Positions 30,816 through 38,161 of a DNA stretch of 58,169 nt are shown here, one piece after another. A program made the position numbers and the translations under genes. A model generated the notes under the pieces. The model was not told the DNA's origin and ran no database searches. It worked only from the letters and a program-made list of their open reading frames with translations. Numbering within the stretch: position 1 is the first letter of the stretch; every line of letters begins with the position of its first letter. This stretch comes from a virus, in the IMG/VR virus record IMGVR_UViG_3300037258_000189, positions 1 through 58,169 of that record. One strand, given 5' to 3'.

Positions 30816-31379
30816 GTGGCTCAGGTGAACAGCACGATTTCGGGTGTTGAGGGAGGTAAGGCACTGAAAGGGCGGATTATTTCTGAGGTTGGGTTGGGTG
30901 CGGAGGTGAGGGCGCTGCGTGGTCTGCTGGATGAGGCGCTTGGGTATGAGGCTGACGCGTTTGGCGGCAACGTGCCGGTTGATGGGGGCGATCTGGTTGA
31001 GTGGTTCGGGGAGTGGCGCGAGCGGGTGCGGGCGACGCTGCGTCCGGTGCCGCGTGGCTGCGAGCATGCCGGCTACGTCGTCTACACCAACGAGGCGATC
31101 TGGGGCTACGGCGGGACGACCGACGCGGCGTGGGAGTCGTTCCGCGCTGAGATGGCCACAGGGGGTGTCAAAATCCTGACGGGCGACGATAGCGACGCCG
31201 AACAGGGATCGTGGACGCGCGAGCGCGATTACTCGATCCGATCCGCTAGTGCGGCGCTGCTGCGGCGCGTCGCTGAGGGTGGTGGCGACACGTCGTGGAC
31301 GATCGTGGGTGGCGTCGCATGCACCGAGGCGGAGGCGGAGGAATTCACGCCGCGCGGCTGGGACCAGGTGGAGGGCTGA
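30816..31379 (+). CDS. First protein of small-gene island, unknown
   Basis: 187 residues from GTG 30816, which follows GGTGGGAGAG by about 8 bases; an in-frame ATG at 30795 lacks a ribosome site. Helical N-terminus (EVRALRGLLDEALGYEADAF, DLVEWFGEWRERVRATLRP) and a mixed C-terminal domain (YVVYTNEAIWGYGGTTDAAW, ESFRAEMATGGVKILTGDDS, GGDTSWTIVGGVACTEAEAE). Intracellular. First gene after the island promoter, so expressed early or independently of the late operon. No family recognised. Confidence 0.6.
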   Translation: MAQVNSTISGVEGGKALKGRIISEVGLGAEVRALRGLLDEALGYEADAFGGNVPVDGGDLVEWFGEWRERVRATLRPVPRGCEHAGYVVYTNEAIWGYGGTTDAAWESFRAEMATGGVKILTGDDSDAEQGSWTRERDYSIRSASAALLRRVAEGGGDTSWTIVGGVACTEAEAEEFTPRGWDQVEG

Positions 31380-31521
31380 GCGATGACCAGCATGCACGCA
31401 GAGCGGCGAGAACGAGCCGCCGGACTGCGCGCCACCTGACGCATCGTGGGCGAGGCGCCGATCGCGCGCCTCGCATGCCATGCGTCAGGATCGCCCGCGC
31501 AGTCGAACGGAGGACCACCCC

Positions 31522-31659
31522 ATGCCTCTCCCCGACCTGTTTCGCCTCGCCACGTCGATGCCCCCCTGGACGGGGCTGTGCTGCCTCGCGCTGGCCTGCG
31601 TGCTCGGCCCGCTGCTGGGCAACGTGCTGGCGTCCCTGCGCGGCGGACGGCGCCCGTGA
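31522..31659 (+). CDS. Small single-pass membrane protein
   Basis: 45 residues, ATG with GGAGG 8 bases upstream, stop overlapping the next ATG (TGATG). Reads MPLPDLFRLATSMPP, then one transmembrane helix (WTGLCCLALACVLGPLLGNV) and a short basic tail (LASLRGGRRP). Short inner-membrane proteins early in phage genomes often modify the host envelope or block superinfection; here only topology is seen. The 80 bases upstream hold no other convincing gene. Confidence 0.6.
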   Translation: MPLPDLFRLATSMPPWTGLCCLALACVLGPLLGNVLASLRGGRRP

Positions 31660-32045
31660 TGAACGCCGTCATCGTGTTCGACCACCCCACGCAGGGCACG
31701 CAGACGCTGGAACTGCCGCCTATTCCCTGCGCCGACGAATTGGCGCTGGCGTGGCAACAGATCGTCGAATACGCGGGCGCTATCCCCGCTCGCGTGGTGC
31801 CGGCGCGGCCAAAAAACCCCCGCCGCTTCGGCGTCAACCTCATCCAACACGTGATCCACTTCAGCGTGGCACAGATCGACGTCGAGGCAGATGACGAACG
31901 CGCGGCGGGCCTGAAAGCGCTGAAGCTGGCGCGCGAACGCTACCTGTTCCGCTATGTAGATCCCTGCGACGGCCACCCGAATGGGTGCGACATCGAAGTG
32001 CATAGCGAGGGCCGGCCGACGTGTTCCTGGCACGAGGACAACTGA
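31659..32045 (+). CDS. Small-island hypothetical protein
   Basis: 128 residues. Alpha/beta style: MNAVIVFDHPTQGTQTLELP, CADELALAWQQIVEYAGAIP, FGVNLIQHVIHFSVAQIDVE, then a charged helix (ADDERAAGLKALKLARERYL) and a Cys/His-containing end (VDPCDGHPNGCDIEVHSEG). The terminal Cys/His cluster may bind metal. Start overlaps the previous stop. Function unknown. Confidence 0.6.
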   Translation: MNAVIVFDHPTQGTQTLELPPIPCADELALAWQQIVEYAGAIPARVVPARPKNPRRFGVNLIQHVIHFSVAQIDVEADDERAAGLKALKLARERYLFRYVDPCDGHPNGCDIEVHSEGRPTCSWHEDN

Positions 32046-32046
32046 G

Positions 32047-32343
32047 ATGGCCAAGTCCCAGATCCGCTACTTCAAGGCGCAGCGCGGCGCGATGATCCTG
32101 TTCCGCGCCAGCCGCAGCATGATTTACACCTCGTACCGCGTCATGGGCGCGTGGGGCTGCTTTTCGACGCGGCCTTACGTGCCGTCCGGCTACGTCGAGC
32201 CTGTCGAGGAAATCGGCATCGACGAATACCGACGTCTCGTGCCCCTGAAAGAGGCGCGCATCAGGCGGGAGATGCCGGCCGGCTACCGGCCATGTCCGTC
32301 CGATAGCTGGGTGCGCGTCGCCGAGTGGGAGACCGGGCAATGA
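32047..32343 (+). CDS. Small-island hypothetical protein
   Basis: 98 residues from ATG 32047, the start closest after the previous stop; a longer frame overlaps the preceding gene. Basic, Arg/Tyr-rich: KSQIRYFKAQRGAMILFRAS, YTSYRVMGAWGCFSTRPYVP, EEIGIDEYRRLVPLKEARIR. Soluble. Stop overlaps the next start (ATGA). Confidence 0.55.
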   Translation: MAKSQIRYFKAQRGAMILFRASRSMIYTSYRVMGAWGCFSTRPYVPSGYVEPVEEIGIDEYRRLVPLKEARIRREMPAGYRPCPSDSWVRVAEWETGQ

Positions 32344-32582
32344 GCGTGGATCTTCACGCGGCTACTGCGGAGATGCTGTCCGCGTATGCGTACGCGGCGT
32401 TCGCGCTGGGCCGCCGGCACGCCATCGCTGGCGAGCGCGCGCTGCCCAGCAAGCGAATGATGCTCGTTCTGTTCCCGAGCGGGTGGTCGGGCAGCGACAG
32501 CTACCGTTTCAAACTGCGACAGGTCTACAAGGCCGGGTTCGATCTGGGCGTAATGCGCGCGCGCGGGGACGACTTCGCATGA
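32340..32582 (+). CDS. Small-island hypothetical protein
   Basis: 80 residues from ATG 32340. N-terminal helix (ATAEMLSAYAYAAFALGRRH) and a C-terminal helix with FPSGWSGSDSYRFKLRQVYK. Compact soluble protein; overlaps both neighbours by four bases, so translation is coupled along the island. Confidence 0.55.
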   Translation: MSVDLHAATAEMLSAYAYAAFALGRRHAIAGERALPSKRMMLVLFPSGWSGSDSYRFKLRQVYKAGFDLGVMRARGDDFA

Positions 32583-32851
32583 AAGCGCGCCTCCCGTCTG
32601 CCAATCAGAACGTCCACGCAGCCCAGGTCAGCCGGCGCGCGCTGCGGCGGGCCGAGGCGGACGAGCGTGCGGCGCAGGAGCTGCACGACCGCGCCGAGGA
32701 ACGGGCCGGCCAGGACGGCCTGACCGCAGCGGACGTGGCTTTCATCGGCGCATGCCGGCGCGGCGCCGCGCGCTACGAACGTGAGGCGCGGGAGCATCGG
32801 CGGATGGCTCTGCGCGTGCCATACACCCCAGGATTGGAACGGCAGACATGA
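32579..32851 (+). CDS. Basic helical small-island protein
   Basis: 90 residues from ATG 32579. Almost entirely helical and charged: QVSRRALRRAEADERAAQEL, HDRAEERAGQDGL, then FIGACRRGAARYEREAREHR. Probable nucleic-acid or protein-interaction helix bundle; no known domain. Confidence 0.55.
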   Translation: MKARLPSANQNVHAAQVSRRALRRAEADERAAQELHDRAEERAGQDGLTAADVAFIGACRRGAARYEREAREHRRMALRVPYTPGLERQT

Positions 32852-33090
32852 TCACGACACTCAGGATCGGCGGAATGAGCGCCGAACGAAAATCGTTCCT
32901 GGAACAACAGGCAACCGCGCTGCGCCACGAAGCGATGCTCGGCGAGCAGGAAGTGGCCAGGCTTGAGCAGGAGGTCGAACGGCTGCGGCGAACGGCCGCA
33001 GCCGTAAAGCGCAAATCGACCGAAAAACGGCTGACAGCCAACGAGATCGAGGCGCGGATCGCGCGACTGACGGGAGCGCCGGCCCGATGA
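32848..33090 (+). CDS. Coiled-coil small-island protein
   Basis: 80 residues. After MITTLRIGGMSAERKS the protein is a continuous heptad-like helix (EQQATALRHEAMLGEQEVAR, LEQEVERLRRTAAAVKRK, EIEARIARLTG). Likely an oligomerising coiled-coil protein. ATGA overlaps on both ends. Confidence 0.55.
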   Translation: MITTLRIGGMSAERKSFLEQQATALRHEAMLGEQEVARLEQEVERLRRTAAAVKRKSTEKRLTANEIEARIARLTGAPAR

Positions 33091-33383
33091 GCGGCACCTT
33101 GAGCCTGATGGAACGCGCGGCCATTTCGTCGCGCGCGGCCGAACGCTATGCGCTGATGGCGGGGCGCGTGGCGCTGACACTGCATTTCGTGGACCAGCAG
33201 CCCGTGGGCGGGGCGCCCGCCATCCAGGCCGTCCTGGTGGCGAGCCTGCGGCGATGCCTGGGCGGCTATCACCGCAAGCTGCGGGCCGCGCTGAAGGTCC
33301 ACGCGCGGCTGTGCGACCGCATCCTCTACGGCGAGACGGATCTGCCGCGCGACTTCGGGCCGGGGCGACGCCAATGTGGATGA
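33087..33383 (+). CDS. Small-island hypothetical protein
   Basis: 98 residues. Helical: LMERAAISSRAAERYALMAG, RVALTLHFVDQQPVGGAPAI, AVLVASLRRCLGGYHRKLRA, then HARLCDRILYGE. Three basic helices without a membrane segment; possibly a DNA-binding or inhibitory protein, but nothing specific was recognised. Confidence 0.55.
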   Translation: MSGTLSLMERAAISSRAAERYALMAGRVALTLHFVDQQPVGGAPAIQAVLVASLRRCLGGYHRKLRAALKVHARLCDRILYGETDLPRDFGPGRRQCG

Positions 33384-33544
33384 TCGTGATCCTGTTCGTC
33401 GCGGTGAACCACGTGCCGATCGTGCTCGACTGGCACTTTTCCGATCCGGACGCCTGCGAGGATCAGCGGCGGCGGGAAACCCCGCTGCTGCCTCCCGGCG
33501 TCACTGTCCGCTGCGCCCGCGTGGTGCAGGCGCCGAAAGACTGA
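33374..33544 (+). CDS. Short exported or membrane protein
   Basis: 56 residues from ATG 33374. N-terminal hydrophobic stretch (MWMIVILFVAVNHVPIVLDW) of signal-anchor type, then a Cys-containing charged part (FSDPDACEDQRRRETPLLPP, VTVRCARVVQ). Two cysteines could form a periplasmic disulphide. Located in the island with another small membrane protein. Confidence 0.5.
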   Translation: MWMIVILFVAVNHVPIVLDWHFSDPDACEDQRRRETPLLPPGVTVRCARVVQAPKD

Positions 33545-33570
33545 ACCACCAACCCCAAGGAGATGCCTCC

Positions 33571-33873
33571 GTGAAGATCATCGCTAAGACGACGACGGGC
33601 GACTACCTCGTCGAGATGACAGGGAACGAGATTGCACAATCTGCGGGCTTCCCATCGACAAGCCATCTGCCAAAAATCATCAGGTCCCATGACGAGTACA
33701 GTCTGAAATTGGGGACGCGGGTCGATGTCGAGAGGACGCAGTCATATCTGCAGCGGCTCCGGCAACACGAGGATGGCGTGCGCCACTCTGCCGCTGCGCT
33801 TCGTGCCCTCGCTCAGATGCTGGAGGCGGCGCTGCCGACCACGATCATCCCACCAGCCGACGCTACCGACTAA
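33571..33873 (+). CDS. Last small-island protein, unknown
   Basis: 100 residues from GTG 33571 with AAGGAG 8 bases upstream; the nearby ATG at 33563 reads into a stop after three codons. Alpha/beta: MKIIAKTTTGDYLVEMTGNE, IRSHDEYSLKLGTRVDVERT, QSYLQRLRQHEDGVRHSAAA. Its TAA overlaps the TAG of the convergent minus gene (33870-33873), so the two transcripts meet end to end. Confidence 0.55.
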   Translation: MKIIAKTTTGDYLVEMTGNEIAQSAGFPSTSHLPKIIRSHDEYSLKLGTRVDVERTQSYLQRLRQHEDGVRHSAAALRALAQMLEAALPTTIIPPADATD

Positions 33874-34640
33874 GCCGCGTTCTCCTCCGCCACCTTGGGC
33901 ACCCAGCAGGGTTTCCCGGGTGGCGCGTAGGCCCGGTAGAGCGGGCCGACCACCACGTGATATTTCGTGCAGAGCATCCTCGGCCCTTGGCGCGTACGGC
34001 TGAGGAACAGGCTGCACGTGCCGCACGGCTGCTCGTTGGGCACCGGCTTGACCGTGTCCATCACGCGCGGCATCGCGCCGGGTCCGGGCTCCAGGCCGCG
34101 CACCACGTCGTCGTCGGCGGCCGGTCGCGCCAGCACTCCGACCGATATCAAGTTGCGAGCGAGATACTCGTATGCCTGTTTCTCGATCTTCAACAGGCTA
34201 TCCCGGCTATTCCCGCCGTGGATGTGACGCCCGCTGCGGCTTAGACCGCCGGCCGGGATACCCCAGGTGTGACGCCGGTGCTTCTGGATACGGGGCCACG
34301 GCCACCCCTCGGCGCGCTTGAGCGCGATCCAGCCTGCGTCCTTGGGCAATCCCGCCGCCGCGCATGCCGCGTGCGTCGTCCAGATCGCGATCCAGCCAAG
34401 CACCTCCTCCATCCGACTTAATTCGTCGCGACTGGGGCGACCGGCCATCCTGGCAATCGCTTCCGCTTCTTCCTCGTCAATTTCGGTGTATCCGTAAGCC
34501 TCCTGCACAGAATTGGGCGCGTCGGGCCAATACGTAGTGCGTTCGCTCGGCCCGTGCGCAACCGCCGCCGACCGACGCAGGATTGCGAATGCCTCCCTTA
34601 GCCGCTCGCGCACCAGCTCGGCCGTCCAAGCGTCGCTCAT
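33870..34640 (-). CDS. DUF6362-like protein, possible sequence-specific regulator or nuclease
   Basis: 256 residues from ATG 34640 with AAGGAAGGGG upstream; longer extensions are low complexity. N-terminal helical part (TAELVRERLREAFAILRRSA) then a conserved-looking block: RPSRDELSRMEEVLGWIAIW, KDAGWIALKRAEGWPWPRIQ, KHRRHTWGIPAGGLSRSGRH. The C-terminal region has two Cys pairs (NEQPCGTCSLFLSRTRQGPR, MLCTKYHVVVG) that can bind zinc. The middle block resembles phage proteins with an HTH near the C-terminus of unknown role. Last gene of the replication block. Confidence 0.55.
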   Translation of the reverse strand: MSDAWTAELVRERLREAFAILRRSAAVAHGPSERTTYWPDAPNSVQEAYGYTEIDEEEAEAIARMAGRPSRDELSRMEEVLGWIAIWTTHAACAAAGLPKDAGWIALKRAEGWPWPRIQKHRRHTWGIPAGGLSRSGRHIHGGNSRDSLLKIEKQAYEYLARNLISVGVLARPAADDDVVRGLEPGPGAMPRVMDTVKPVPNEQPCGTCSLFLSRTRQGPRMLCTKYHVVVGPLYRAYAPPGKPCWVPKVAEENAA

Positions 34641-34804
34641 GCCCCCTTCCTTAGCGAACCGAGAGAGAACCCAGCGCCCAGCGCCGAAAGCGTCCGCACG
34701 ATCTCGGGGAAAGCGTCGCCGGCCGGCGGCATCGAGGAAACGACGAGGAGGAGGTAGAACAACGCGGTGCCGCATGCCAACAACCACCACATTTTGAGGC
34801 TCAC
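34637..34804 (-). CDS. Small single-pass membrane protein
   Basis: 55 residues from GTG 34804, which overlaps the previous stop (GTGA); an ATG four codons later is an alternative. One transmembrane helix (WWLLACGTALFYLLLVVSSM) followed by a short soluble part (GDAFPEIVRTLSALGAGFSL). Overlaps the next gene by four bases. Confidence 0.5.
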   Translation of the reverse strand: MSLKMWWLLACGTALFYLLLVVSSMPPAGDAFPEIVRTLSALGAGFSLGSLRKGA

Positions 34805-35007
34805 AGGTTCCTCGCGATCACGGCCTCGCCGTAGATTTCCTTGCACGCCTGCACCATGTCGGCGCGGTCGTCTTGATGGGCGAAGTAGAGCACGAGGGCG
34901 AACGTCCCCTTGACGATCGGATAGGTGCCCTGTCGCTTCGGGTGCCGGCTGCCAAGCTCGGCGTCCATCTGCGCGGCCAGCGGGTGCTGATCGGCGTCAG
35001 TCTCCAT
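34801..35007 (-). CDS. Replication-block hypothetical protein
   Basis: 68 residues, ATG start. Acidic N-terminus (METDADQHPLAAQMDAELGS) and a small alpha/beta C-terminal part (GTFALVLYFAHQDDRADMVQ, ACKEIYGEAVIAR). Start overlaps the preceding 58-residue gene by 11 bases. No family recognised. Confidence 0.5.
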   Translation of the reverse strand: METDADQHPLAAQMDAELGSRHPKRQGTYPIVKGTFALVLYFAHQDDRADMVQACKEIYGEAVIARNL

Positions 35008-35173
35008 CGGTCACGTCCTCCCGCGGCGCGTCGAGAGGGTCTTCCCACGCCATCGTGCCATCTCGCCGCTGGCCGGCCTTGCGGGTGTCTGGAATGCGAT
35101 CCGGCAGATCGCCGCGCTCGAGGGCTCGCCAATAGCGCTCCAGCGTGTCGCCCGTCAGAGAGTGAATTGGCAT
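34997..35173 (-). CDS. Small replication-block protein
   Basis: 58 residues from ATG 35173 with a purine-rich stretch (AAGGGG) just upstream. Reads MPIHSLTGDTLERYWRALER, GDLPDRIPDTRKAGQRRDGT and an acidic end. It starts five bases after the primase-helicase stop. Supported by spacing and coding style; function unknown. Confidence 0.45.
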   Translation of the reverse strand: MPIHSLTGDTLERYWRALERGDLPDRIPDTRKAGQRRDGTMAWEDPLDAPREDVTDGD

Positions 35174-35178
35174 CCCCT

Positions 35179-37005
35179 TCAGTCCTCGCTTCCAAACAAC
35201 GGTGTTGATTTCGCAATTTTATCCTGTTGCTCAATCGGCATATAGCGGCCGGTCTGCGGCACGAGCCTGAGTTTGGCCATGTTTCCCTTGCGCCCCCACC
35301 TGCGAAAACGGCTTTTCCGCAGAATGATCTGCGTCGGCTCGCCCGGCTCGTTGTGAACCACGATCCCTATGTCCGCCTTGTTCGCGAACGCGGCCGATCC
35401 ACTGATGTCGTAGAGCGCCGGCGCGTTATCCCCATCGGCTGAGCGAAAGCGGGCCGGAGCCGGCTTGGCGGGATGCGCCACCACCCACACGTTCAGCCCG
35501 TGCCGGAAGCCGAACGCTCGCAGGCGTTGCAGGCTGCGACTGACGTAGTCTGTTTCCGACAGCGCCCCACGTTGGTGTTCGATCTCGTTCCACGGGTCGA
35601 TGACGAGATCGGTCACTCCCATCGTGAGGGCCGCCGCCCTGGCGCGCTCCATGATCCACTCCAGCGTCGGCGGATTTTCCTCGGCGTCCGATGCCAGAAA
35701 CGCCAAGCGAGGCGCCAGCCACGCATTCGCCGCTACCACCTGCGCTTCCGTCATGGCCCGCACCCCCTCCTTTTCGTCCGGCTTTCCCACGGTAGCGTTC
35801 GCCCATACCTCGGCGCACGACAGCGCAAATTCTTCCCAGGGCTGCATTTCCGGCGAGAAGACCACAAACCTCCTTTGGTGTTCTTGCATCAGGCTAATCA
35901 TCACCCAGCGGGCAAAGCTGGATTTGCCCGCATTGGCAAATCCCGTCAGCACGATGAGCCGCCCCTCTCCGGGCCACTTCACAACCCTGTCTAGTTCGAT
36001 CATTCCGAGAGCCATCACCTGCGGCGGGGGCTTTTTCCAGTAATCGACAAGCGTGGTTTCGCTAAGTGTATGCAGCCCCTTCAGCGGATACGGCTTCGCC
36101 GCTTCGATGCACTGCTGCACCACGCCCTTCCCGTGCGCGCGCAGCACGTCGCAGGCGTCCTTGCAGCCGGCCGGCCACGTCACCAGCAGGCAGCGGTGGC
36201 GCCCGAGCCGGCGGGCCAGCTCCTCGCGCAGCACGGCGCCAGGCGCGTCCGCGTCGCCGGCGAGCACGAACGTCTCCACCTGGGCCAGCAGCTCGGCGTG
36301 CGTGTCGAGCGCGGCAAAGCGCTTGTCGTCGTCGCGCCTGGGATCGTCCTCGGCCCTGAGTTCCGCCGGCGCGCCGTCCTTGAGCGACACCACCTGGGGA
36401 TAGCCCGCTTCGTGGATCGCCATCGCGTCGGGCTCGCCCTCGACCCAGACCACACGGTCCGGCGCGGCCACCGCGTCGATGTTGAACAGCGTCGGTAGCG
36501 CGTTTTTCTCCTGCGCCTGCGGCTGCTTCTGCGGCGGACGGTATTTCCTGTTGCGAACGACGGATTGCCACACGTACGGGAACACGATGCACGGCTGCAC
36601 GCCCAGCGTCGGCACCGCGTGCTGCGCCACGTAGCAGCCGAACAGGTCGACCGTTTCGGCGCTGATGCCGCGCTTCTCGAAAAACTCGTAGAGCGCGCGG
36701 GGCTTGTTCTGCGTGATCTTCGGCGCGTGCTGGATCGGCGCCTCCACAACCCGTTCCTCGCGCTTACGCGGCCGCCGCTCGGCGTCGTGGACGCGGTGGC
36801 CTTCCTTCCACCCGCACGTTCCTCGATGGCACTGCCACGCCACCCCGTCCCCGTCCCGGTCAATCGTGACGCTCAGAGAATGCTCTTTGGTGTTTCCCCC
36901 GTGGCACCTCGGGCAAAGCGTCTTCGTCGTGGAGCCAGGCGCGAAGCTTTTCACCCGGATGCCGGCGTCCGACAGGATGCCAGGAAGGTCGGTTGGATCG
37001 CTCAT
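35179..37005 (-). CDS. Bifunctional primase-helicase, T7 gp4-like
   Basis: 608 residues from ATG 37005. N-terminal zinc-binding domain: Cys31 and Cys34 (TLCPRCHGGNTKEHS), Cys59 and Cys64 (WQCHRGTCGW). TOPRIM domain with VVWVEGEPDAMAIHEAGYP (catalytic Glu) and FVLAGDADAPGAVLREELA (acid pair). Linker, then RecA-like helicase: Walker A VLTGFANAGKSSFARWV, Walker B region DLVIDPWNEIEHQ, and LNVWVVAHPAKPAPARF (motif with His). It should unwind the fork and make primers for the O-like initiator system encoded 2.3 kb upstream. The same frame is open upstream into the overlapping LPTP-repeat ORF. Confidence 0.9.
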   Translation of the reverse strand: MSDPTDLPGILSDAGIRVKSFAPGSTTKTLCPRCHGGNTKEHSLSVTIDRDGDGVAWQCHRGTCGWKEGHRVHDAERRPRKREERVVEAPIQHAPKITQNKPRALYEFFEKRGISAETVDLFGCYVAQHAVPTLGVQPCIVFPYVWQSVVRNRKYRPPQKQPQAQEKNALPTLFNIDAVAAPDRVVWVEGEPDAMAIHEAGYPQVVSLKDGAPAELRAEDDPRRDDDKRFAALDTHAELLAQVETFVLAGDADAPGAVLREELARRLGRHRCLLVTWPAGCKDACDVLRAHGKGVVQQCIEAAKPYPLKGLHTLSETTLVDYWKKPPPQVMALGMIELDRVVKWPGEGRLIVLTGFANAGKSSFARWVMISLMQEHQRRFVVFSPEMQPWEEFALSCAEVWANATVGKPDEKEGVRAMTEAQVVAANAWLAPRLAFLASDAEENPPTLEWIMERARAAALTMGVTDLVIDPWNEIEHQRGALSETDYVSRSLQRLRAFGFRHGLNVWVVAHPAKPAPARFRSADGDNAPALYDISGSAAFANKADIGIVVHNEPGEPTQIILRKSRFRRWGRKGNMAKLRLVPQTGRYMPIEQQDKIAKSTPLFGSED

Positions 37006-37078
37006 GCCGCCTCCATGATCGCCAGGCCGATCAGTTCCGGTATCTGCGGCACTAGCGTATTCCCGAGGCGGCGGTTCG
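37002..37078 (-). other. Methyltransferase motif X tail in the -1 frame
   Basis: Directly after the methyltransferase frame loses homology, the -1 frame reads NRRLGNTLVPQIPELIGLAI then MEAA and stops at 37002-37004, where the stop overlaps the primase ATG (ATGA). RLGN-x-x-VPQ is the conserved C-terminal motif X of cytosine-C5 methyltransferases. A -1 shift at the CGA codon near 37073 would give RVDRNRRLGN, as in intact relatives. Either a frameshift is used or one base is missing here. Confidence 0.6.
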
Positions 37079-38064
37079 GTCCACCCGATCGGCACACCCA
37101 TCATCCATTCCAAGAAGCGCGGGTTCACATGGCCAGCGCGATTGCCAGACATCGCCGATAGCTGCTCGTTCAGCGGCCTCGCGTTCCTGTCGTGCGTCTC
37201 CTCGCTCGCCTTCCCGCTCCGCCAGTCCTGCGCGGTAGGCGTGGCCAGTGTTCCAGCGTGTCGCGTCTCGTATCCACGCAAAACTGTCAGGAGGTCGCCG
37301 CGTCCGCCCCTGTCGGCATCCGACGCTCGCGGTGTCGGCAGTGCCGCCCTGTTCAGCACTGTCACCAACTTCCGGCCAATCGCGCCGTCCGGCTCTATCC
37401 CACCGTCCGAAGCAGTCGGCGTCGGCAGTAACAGTCTCGCCAGCACGACCTCCAGGTTCGCGTTCTTGTCCGCCTGCCGCGCTTCCGTCACAGCGCCCGT
37501 CATCCGCGCGCGCGGAGTTGGCAGGCGGCTTAGCGCAAGGCTCAGAGGCATACCGCCCTGCGCATATCTTTTCGTCCGCCTGCTCGCATCTGTCGTTGGC
37601 GTCGGGAGAATTTTGTCCCACGCCGTCGTTGACCCGTGACTGTCTGGAAGTCCGCTCCTGTTCGCCCTCGGCGTGGGCAACGATCCAAACGCGGTCACGC
37701 TGGTGAGGGGCGCCGATGGCGCCCGCCGGAACGCAATCCCATTCAGCGTCATACCCGCTCTCGGCCAAGTCCCCGAGAACAACGTCCAGCCCATCTCCAA
37801 CGAGCGCTGCCACGTTCTCCACGATCGCGTGGCGCGGTCGAACCAGGCGAACGGCTCGCACCAGTTCCCGGTACAGTCCTGAACGCTGCCCGGCCAGTCC
37901 GGCGCGCTTGCCGGCTCGGCTGAGGTCCTGGCAGGGAAATCCTCCGCACACGACGTCGGCTGCGGGGAACTCGGGAACGGCCGTGATGTCTCCAAGGATC
38001 GGAACCTCCGGCCAATGGTGCGCCAGCACGCGCCGGCAGAATGGATCGGTCTCGCAGAACGCAA
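37006..38064 (-). other. Long overlapping reading frame with LPTP repeats, inside the methyltransferase gene
   Basis: This frame is shifted by one base from the methyltransferase and is open from 38064 into the primase start without a stop. It carries six copies of a LPTPxAxD-like element: GSLPTPRANRSG, KILPTPTTDASRR, RLPTPRARMTG, LLPTPTASDGG, ALPTPRASDADRG, LATPTAQDWRSGK, then NPRFLEWMMGVPIGWTE. Such repeats and the FLEWMMG-PIGW end are found in phage proteins linked to C5 methyltransferases. LPTPTASDG is the +1 translation of the ADADCFGR stretch of the overlapped protein, so both frames may be constrained. A start codon is not clear. Confidence 0.45.
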
Positions 38065-38161
38065 CCGTGCGCATCCCGGCCCGCTTCAGCCCGAGGCTGA
38101 ACGCGCCAATGCCGCTGAACAGGTCGAGCAGTCGGGGGCGGAGTGCCATCGGATCGCTCAT
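37052..38161 (-). CDS. DNA cytosine-C5 methyltransferase (Dcm type), C-terminus frame-disrupted
   Basis: 369 residues from ATG 38161, overlapping the PAPS-reductase-like stop (ATGA). Motif I LLDLFSGIGAFSLGL (residues 11-25), motif IV VVCGGFPCQDLS with catalytic Cys at residue 77, motif VI HAIVENVAAL (ENV at 115-117), motif VIII HQRDRVWIVAHAEG (154-165). Then a variable Asp/Gly/Arg-rich target-recognition-like region with ADADCFGR and ADTASVGC elements, ending CEPALLGMDDGCADRVDRTA and a stop. The expected motif X follows in the -1 frame. It should methylate phage DNA against host restriction if a full-length product is made. Confidence 0.75.
   Translation of the reverse strand: MSDPMALRPRLLDLFSGIGAFSLGLKRAGMRTVAFCETDPFCRRVLAHHWPEVPILGDITAVPEFPAADVVCGGFPCQDLSRAGKRAGLAGQRSGLYRELVRAVRLVRPRHAIVENVAALVGDGLDVVLGDLAESGYDAEWDCVPAGAIGAPHQRDRVWIVAHAEGEQERTSRQSRVNDGVGQNSPDANDRCEQADEKICAGRYASEPCAKPPANSARADDGRCDGSAAGGQEREPGGRAGETVTADADCFGRWDRAGRRDWPEVGDSAEQGGTADTASVGCRQGRTRRPPDSFAWIRDATRWNTGHAYRAGLAEREGERGDARQEREAAERAAIGDVWQSRWPCEPALLGMDDGCADRVDRTAASGIR

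Noticed and set aside
31383-31439. 18-codon ORF between two small-island genes
   Set aside because: Too short, Arg-rich and without a ribosome site.
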